A DNA stretch of 24,773 nucleotides from an uncultured Oscillospiraceae bacterium (GTDB taxonomy: Bacteria > Bacillota > Clostridia > Oscillospirales > Oscillospiraceae). The stretch lies in the NCBI GenBank assembly GCA_910588365.1, contig CAJUQS010000024.1, positions 1 through 24,773 on the forward strand. The letters run 5' to 3'. Each line of letters begins with the position of its first letter. Position 1 is the first letter of the stretch. The position numbers and the translations under genes were made by a program. Below are positions 21,397-24,773 of this stretch, piece by piece. The notes beneath the pieces were generated by a model that saw only the letters and a list, made by a program, of their open reading frames with translations, had not been told where the DNA came from and did no database searches.

Positions 21397-21425
21397 ATGA
21401 TAACCCAGAAACATCCGTTTGTCAA
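21397..21425 (-). promoter_or_regulatory. Strong promoter of the orf106-rep-ftsK operon
   Basis: On the minus strand TTGACA (21425-21420) and TATCAT (21402-21397) are exactly 17 bases apart, with AT-rich DNA upstream that could act as an UP element. It is the best sigma-A match in the accessory half of the window, together with the one at 24338. Confidence 0.85.
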
Positions 21426-21596
21426 TAGAAAAATTAAAAAATTTATAATTATTTTTTTATAAAGACATCCGGACAAGCTGAAAATCCGAAAATATTCAAC
21501 TTTTTAGCAATTTTATATTCTTGACGGTTAGGCTCATATATTGCATTGGAGAGGGTGGCAAGCTATACCGACAGCGCGATAGCACAGGCTTCGAGA

Positions 21597-21720
21597 GTTG
21601 TCAAGACCAAAAGATTCCGGTTCCGAAGAGCCGGAATTTTTTGCGAGTTGGCTGCGCCAAGTCTTGACAACTTTCTCCGCCTGCGCTGGTGGGGGTCAAC
21701 ACAGCTCGCGAGCGAGCTGT
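21597..21720. other. Cluster of inverted repeats before the SprT-like gene
   Basis: GTTGTCAAGAC (21597-21607) and its exact complement (21661-21671) flank a terminator-like hairpin (ATTCCGG...CCGGAAT followed by six T, 21614-21642). Twenty-nine bases further is ACAGCTCGC/GCGAGCTGT (21701-21720), then GTGCTACA, which repeats the outermost iteron sequence of the origin. Single-strand origin, transfer origin or attenuator are possible; none is proven. Confidence 0.5.
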
Positions 21721-21756
21721 GCTACACTCACTAATGATTATGGGAGGCTTACCGCT

Positions 21757-22413
21757 ATGAAAAAACAATCGACCAAGATGTCCCGCGCCGTCAGCCAGCT
21801 AGAACACATTTATAATTCTCTTAACGCCGACTTCTTTTCCGGGGAGCTGCCAGTCCCGATTATAACGGTCCAAAGTAAGCCAGGCACCTATGGACACTGC
21901 ACCACATCTAAAGTATGGCAACGTAAGGAAACGGGAGCGTATGAGCTTAATATTGCTGCGGAAGTGCTCAATTACCCGATTGAAGAAACGCTTGATACCA
22001 TGATACATGAAATGTGCCATCTCTACTGCCGCGAGAACGGCATTAAGGAGGTATCCAGGGGCGGGAAGTATCACAACGGCAAATTCAAGGCCATAGCCGA
22101 GGCCCACGGGCTGACCTGCGTTCCCTGCAAAGAGTACGGCTGGAATACTACCCCAGGAGACAACCTTGTGGAGTACGCCCTTATCAAAGACTGGAACGAG
22201 ATTGACCTGGGCAGGAACAGCCTCCCGTCCGCTATGAGGACCGGCAGTACGGGGACAGCGCAAACGGGGGCCGCCGGCATGGGGAATGGAGGCAGGAGGC
22301 CGTCCAGCACAAGAAAACTGGTTTGCCCCAAATGCGGACAGTCCGTCCGGGCTACCAGGGATGTCAACATCATCTGCGGAGATTGCATGGAGAGGATGGT
22401 AACGGCTGAATAG
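21757..22413 (+). CDS. SprT-like zinc metalloprotease-domain protein with C-terminal zinc ribbon
   Basis: This 218-aa protein has the SprT-like pattern: LEHIYNSLNADFFSGELPVPIITVQ at the start, HEMCH (H84-H88) as the zinc/catalytic motif and H106 in the following KYHNGKF as likely third ligand. A glycine-rich linker (about 160-182) leads to a zinc ribbon CPKCG...CGDC (C190, C193, C207, C210). The eukaryotic relative Spartan degrades DNA-protein crosslinks; small SprT-like proteins are frequent on clostridial integrative elements, where their role is unknown. A job in clearing covalent Rep-DNA complexes would fit but is speculation. GGGAGG lies 9 bases before the ATG; earlier in-frame codons run through a hairpin region. 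Confidence 0.85.
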   Translation: MKKQSTKMSRAVSQLEHIYNSLNADFFSGELPVPIITVQSKPGTYGHCTTSKVWQRKETGAYELNIAAEVLNYPIEETLDTMIHEMCHLYCRENGIKEVSRGGKYHNGKFKAIAEAHGLTCVPCKEYGWNTTPGDNLVEYALIKDWNEIDLGRNSLPSAMRTGSTGTAQTGAAGMGNGGRRPSSTRKLVCPKCGQSVRATRDVNIICGDCMERMVTAE

Positions 22414-22439
22414 CGTTTTGAAAGTGTAGATTCAAAAAT

Positions 22440-22467
22440 AGCCCCCGCCCAGAATTGGACGGGGGCT
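22440..22467. terminator. Bidirectional terminator between convergent genes
   Basis: AGCCCCCG...CGGGGGCT forms an 8-bp core stem extended by CC/GG around AGAATT. TTTCACT follows on plus and TATTTTTG on minus. It lies between the SprT-like and SLH genes. Confidence 0.8.
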
Positions 22468-22473
22468 TTCACT

Positions 22474-23598
22474 CTATTCAGGGTAACAAGAATAAATGGC
22501 AACCAAACCGCCATCAAAGCTAAGCGGCCAATAATGATCTTCGCTTCCCCAGTCAATCAACCCAGTGGCTCCACCGTCAATAGAGTAAATGCAGCATGGA
22601 TGAAATTTAGATGGAAAAGGACTCGATATTGCCACACACCAGTGTGAATCAAATTCAATCAAGTCCCCTGGCCTCACATCTTGCGGGTCCGTTACCTTGT
22701 GCATAGATATGTCTTTCCCAAAAAGTTCCTCCAAAAACGCAAATGCAAGTTTGGCACATTCCGTGCCGCCTCCAAATGGAGAGTTCATTATTGTAAACGG
22801 TGGATTGTACGGATCATAGTGTTCAAGATCCTGAAACGATGTAAATCCTGCCCACTTTGCCTTTTCGCTAGGTTCCTTCCCATTTCTGTACTCCTCAATC
22901 AGCGCAAGTACATTCTCCTCCGTCACAGGCATCCCGTTGGTGAGATACCTCGTGTTCTTTCTGATAACAGCCTCAGGGTCTACCGGCAGACCGTTGATTG
23001 CCTTTTTCAGCCGGGTATAGATAACCGCTGTCTGGGCCCGGTCCAGGTTCCCTTTAGGATTGAAGTTCCCCTGTCCGTCTGCGCCAGCGAGCAATCCCAT
23101 CTCATAGCAGACAGCCACCGCGTCCCGGTAGTTTTCTCCTACGGAGGCGAAGTCGGGGATTCTGCCCTTTGCTGCCGCCCCGTCGGACATCATTAGGCAC
23201 TGGTCCGTCATGACGTTGAACATCATCTGGGCCATGACCTCCCGGGTGACCTCTACCTCATTGCCCCAGCGGATAAGTCCGGTAAACAGCTTGTGCTTCT
23301 CAGCGGCGTCATAATTCCGGCTCGGCCAATCTCCAAACAGCGGGCTGTTCAAAACATCCTCGTTGTAGAACGCCCGTGTCAGAATCGTGACAAACTGCGC
23401 CATGTTCAAAATTGCGTTAGGGCTGAATACCCCTGGAGCTGTGCCAGTCATCACGCCATCGTTGTACGCCTCCATGATTTCATGGTAAGCCCAGTGGCTT
23501 ACAGGAACATCGCTGAAAGGGGAGTTGCTTGCATTAGCTTTAGGAGCCAGTCCCACAATCAGAAGGAGCACCAAAATCAAGGATAATTTCTTTCGCAT
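22474..23598 (-). CDS. Secreted SLH-domain protein with NlpC/P60- or CHAP-like C-terminal domain
   Basis: This 374-aa protein starts with a signal peptide (KKLSLILVLLLIVGLAPKANA, cleavage near residue 24). Two SLH-type repeats follow: FSDVPVSHWAYHEIMEAYNDGVMTG (28-52) and a second ending in FNPKGNLDRAQTAVIYTRL (179-197), which usually anchor proteins to the cell wall. The C-terminal third (about 265-374) has GGGTECAKLAFAF (C281), VRPGDLIEF (308-316) and SHWCVAI (H319), the Cys...PGDLxxF...His order of NlpC/P60 and CHAP amidases. It may be a wall-bound hydrolase; the catalytic call is by motif order only. AAAGGTGG precedes the ATG. GC and codon use resemble the mobile half. Confidence 0.8.
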   Translation of the reverse strand: MRKKLSLILVLLLIVGLAPKANASNSPFSDVPVSHWAYHEIMEAYNDGVMTGTAPGVFSPNAILNMAQFVTILTRAFYNEDVLNSPLFGDWPSRNYDAAEKHKLFTGLIRWGNEVEVTREVMAQMMFNVMTDQCLMMSDGAAAKGRIPDFASVGENYRDAVAVCYEMGLLAGADGQGNFNPKGNLDRAQTAVIYTRLKKAINGLPVDPEAVIRKNTRYLTNGMPVTEENVLALIEEYRNGKEPSEKAKWAGFTSFQDLEHYDPYNPPFTIMNSPFGGGTECAKLAFAFLEELFGKDISMHKVTDPQDVRPGDLIEFDSHWCVAISSPFPSKFHPCCIYSIDGGATGLIDWGSEDHYWPLSFDGGLVAIYSCYPE

Positions 23599-23615
23599 AG
23601 AATTTCCACCTTTCT

Positions 23616-24155
23616 CTACTGATTATTTTTCGTTTTTGAAAGCTTACGCTGGGCCAGGAGCATCTTTACGAACATATAGATGAAGCACGGAATCCCCAGC
23701 GTAAACGCAATGGCAATCTGCACGCCGTAAAAGGCAAGCATGGCCCAGGTATTATTCAGGAGGATCAACGGCGCGTTCTGCTTGAAAGCACCAGTCACAC
23801 GCCAGCCGAACGGGATGCAGAAAAGATAGGGCCAGATAATCTTAAAGTCTTTCCAGATTTGTTCAAAAGGAGTTTCGCCCATTGCAGTAAACGCAAGCAG
23901 ACCCCCGGCAAGCAGCACACCATAAAGGCAAGTCTTGAAAAATTCTCCACGGGTATATGTAAGAGAAGCTATATACTTTCTCTTTCGATTTTCCTCTGCG
24001 GCCTGGGCTTGCTGTGCCGACTGCTGCTGTATACGGGCAAAGCATTCGTCACACAGGCAGGGCGTGTATTTGCTGGCACACTCCTTGCAAAGCCCTTTCC
24101 CGCATTTCTGGCAGGACGCGACCGCCTCGCGGTCCTCATGGTTGAAGCATTTCAT
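23616..24155 (-). CDS. B-box-type zinc finger membrane protein
   Basis: This 179-aa protein begins with a compact zinc-binding region (MKCFNHEDREAVASCQKCGKGLCKECA, then CLCDEC), spaced like the B-box-type fingers found in bacterial membrane proteins. A glutamine/alanine-rich linker (RIQQQSAQQAQAAEENRKRK) leads to about three hydrophobic segments (78-92, 107-116 and 132-163). The function is unknown; N-terminal fingers of this kind probably bind another protein at the membrane. Its ATG overlaps the stop of the 51-aa gene upstream (ATGA), so both are translated together. Confidence 0.75.
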   Translation of the reverse strand: MKCFNHEDREAVASCQKCGKGLCKECASKYTPCLCDECFARIQQQSAQQAQAAEENRKRKYIASLTYTRGEFFKTCLYGVLLAGGLLAFTAMGETPFEQIWKDFKIIWPYLFCIPFGWRVTGAFKQNAPLILLNNTWAMLAFYGVQIAIAFTLGIPCFIYMFVKMLLAQRKLSKTKNNQ

Positions 24156-24307
24156 TTCTTTTTGTCAGCTCCCTTCTGTTTTTCCAATTCCTCTTGTTTC
24201 TGCGCATATAGCAACGCCTGTTGAATTGCAATGATGTACCGCTGGTTAGGTTCATTCAATTCATTGAACTTAGCGGTAAATTCATTGGCTGTGACAGCTC
24301 TGTCCAT
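24152..24307 (-). CDS. Small hypothetical protein upstream of the zinc-finger membrane protein
   Basis: This 51-aa frame begins MDRAVTANEFTAKFNELNEPNQRYI and ends in a charged helix (QKQEELEKQKGADKKK). AGGGGG lies 6 bases before its ATG at 24307, a strong promoter stands at 24338-24366, and the stop overlaps the next gene by four bases. That makes it a real first gene of a two-gene operon despite its size. The NELNEPNQRYIIAIQQALL stretch looks like the helix often seen in small phage- or element-borne proteins next to XRE repressors. No family is recognised. Confidence 0.75.
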   Translation of the reverse strand: MDRAVTANEFTAKFNELNEPNQRYIIAIQQALLYAQKQEELEKQKGADKKK

Positions 24308-24329
24308 TTGATACCCCCTTGTGCTTGTT

Positions 24330-24402
24330 ATGTGAGTATATTATCACTTTTATGCGAGTAAGTCAAGCCATAATTCAACACTTTTTACTTGTAATGTGAG
24401 CA
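24330..24402. promoter_or_regulatory. Divergent control region with three operator-like repeats
   Basis: On minus, TTGACT (24366-24361) and TAATAT (24343-24338), 17 bases apart, face the 51-aa gene. On plus, TTGTAA (24389-24394) and TAAGAT (24412-24417), also 17 apart, face the XRE gene. Three direct repeats ATGTGAGTA (24330), ATGCGAGTA (24352) and ATGTGAGCA (24394) cover these promoters at 22- and 42-base steps, two and four helical turns. They are probable XRE binding sites. Confidence 0.7.
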
Positions 24403-24444
24403 TGTTTGTGATAAGATACTTTCATTCAGAGGGGAGGCGGATGA

Positions 24445-24773
24445 ATGGAGCCAATCAATCAGAGAGTGAAAGAAGTACGGCAGGCATTAGAGCTGTCTCA
24501 GGCCAAATTTGCAAAAGCACTGTCTATGTCAAACGGCTATATCGCAGGCATTGAATTGGAGCATAATCGTGTGAACGATAGAATCATCAAGCTGATTTGC
24601 TTCACGTTCCATGTAAGTGAGAAATGGCTGAGGACTGGTGATGGAAGTATGTTTTGCGAAAAATCTGACGAGACGGCAAAGCTGGCTTTCGCTGCATTCA
24701 ATGAGTTAAAGCCCGTATATCAGGATTATGTAATGAAACAGATTGATCTTCTCTTGGAAATTCAGAATAAAGA
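24445..24773 (+). CDS. XRE-family transcriptional regulator (cut by window end)
   Basis: At least 109 residues are visible and the frame is open at the window edge. The N-terminus is a Cro/cI-type helix-turn-helix: NQRVKEVRQALELSQAKFAKAL...SNGYIAGIELEHNRVNDRII (about residues 5-52), followed by FHVSEKWLRTGDGSMF, a common continuation in phage and element repressors. The ATG at 24445 lies 7 bases after GGGGAGG; another ATG at 24441 is out of frame. It is divergent from the 51-aa/zinc-finger operon, and the repeats between them suggest it represses that operon and itself. Confidence 0.9.
   Translation, partial: MEPINQRVKEVRQALELSQAKFAKALSMSNGYIAGIELEHNRVNDRIIKLICFTFHVSEKWLRTGDGSMFCEKSDETAKLAFAAFNELKPVYQDYVMKQIDLLLEIQNK

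Larger units (their letters stand above)
21194..21756. other. Regulatory, AT-rich region without genes
   Basis: This 563-base gap separates the minus-strand rep operon from the plus-strand SprT-like gene. It holds the operon promoter (21397-21425), the attenuator hairpin (21243-21310), a second leader stem (21334-21382), an AT-rich block (21425-21530) and a cluster of hairpins (21597-21720). No convincing gene is present. Confidence 0.6.

Noticed and set aside
1..24773. CRISPR array, rRNA genes or riboswitches
   Set aside because: No regularly spaced repeats, rRNA-like sequence or recognisable riboswitch core was seen. The three 9-mers at 24330-24402 and the three hexamers at 20769-20790 are too short and too few for a CRISPR array.

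Overview
The window looks like a chromosomal segment of a high-GC, spore-forming Clostridia, most likely Oscillospiraceae (Flavonifractor / Pseudoflavonifractor / Lawsonibacter-like). The evidence is the HU-yabO-yabP-yabQ-divIC cluster, spoIIE, the maf-mreC-mreD-PBP2 cluster, strong Shine-Dalgarno sites, and an abrupt fall in GC near 17.2 kb. The genus is inference.

Layout. 1-141 is one end of a small MITE-like repeat whose inverted copy lies at 17282-17444. 370-3837 is a BlaI/MecI-type repressor overlapping an M56 (BlaR1-like) membrane metalloprotease with a very long extracytoplasmic part; a 9-bp dyad overlaps their promoter. 4009-5749 (minus) is HU, RqcP/YabO, YabP, YabQ and DivIC, with YabQ and DivIC in one uninterrupted frame. 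5964-6527 is a CmpB-type membrane protein, followed by a scar of an integrative element (6558 to about 7040). 7048-14772 (minus) is a core growth and division block: ZapA, U32 peptidase-like protein, dUTPase, Maf, MreC, MreD and PBP2. 15002-16609 is a short SpoIIE behind a promoter with a 21-bp spacer. Stem-loop repeats fill most long core intergenic spaces.

From about 16.7 kb the sequence becomes accessory: an 18-bp perfect inverted repeat encloses a GHKL kinase fragment, an HxlR regulator and the second MITE copy. A tRNA-Pro(GGG) follows at 17758-17834. Immediately beyond it is a lower-GC mobile module (17963-21425, minus): a strong promoter, a structured leader with an attenuator-like hairpin, a 106-aa protein, an origin-like site, a Rep, an FtsK/TcpA-like ATPase and two small proteins.

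The main discovery candidate is this module. The Rep has the HUH endonuclease motifs and SF3 helicase motifs of eukaryotic CRESS-DNA virus Reps. Just upstream of its start lies a 12-bp perfect stem with a 9-nt loop. On the rep-sense strand it contains AAGTATTAC, as I recall the porcine circovirus 2 nonanucleotide, followed by three TGTAGC hexamers before rep. This is circovirus origin architecture inside a bacterial chromosome, next to a conjugation-type coupling ATPase. It suggests an integrative mobilizable element whose Rep may serve as both replication initiator and relaxase. No integrase or second attachment site is visible in the window.

The remainder (21757-24773) holds a SprT-like metalloprotease, a secreted SLH protein with a probable NlpC/P60-like C-terminus, a zinc-finger membrane protein with a small partner, and a divergent XRE regulator with three operator-like repeats. 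These may be cargo or control genes of the same element.
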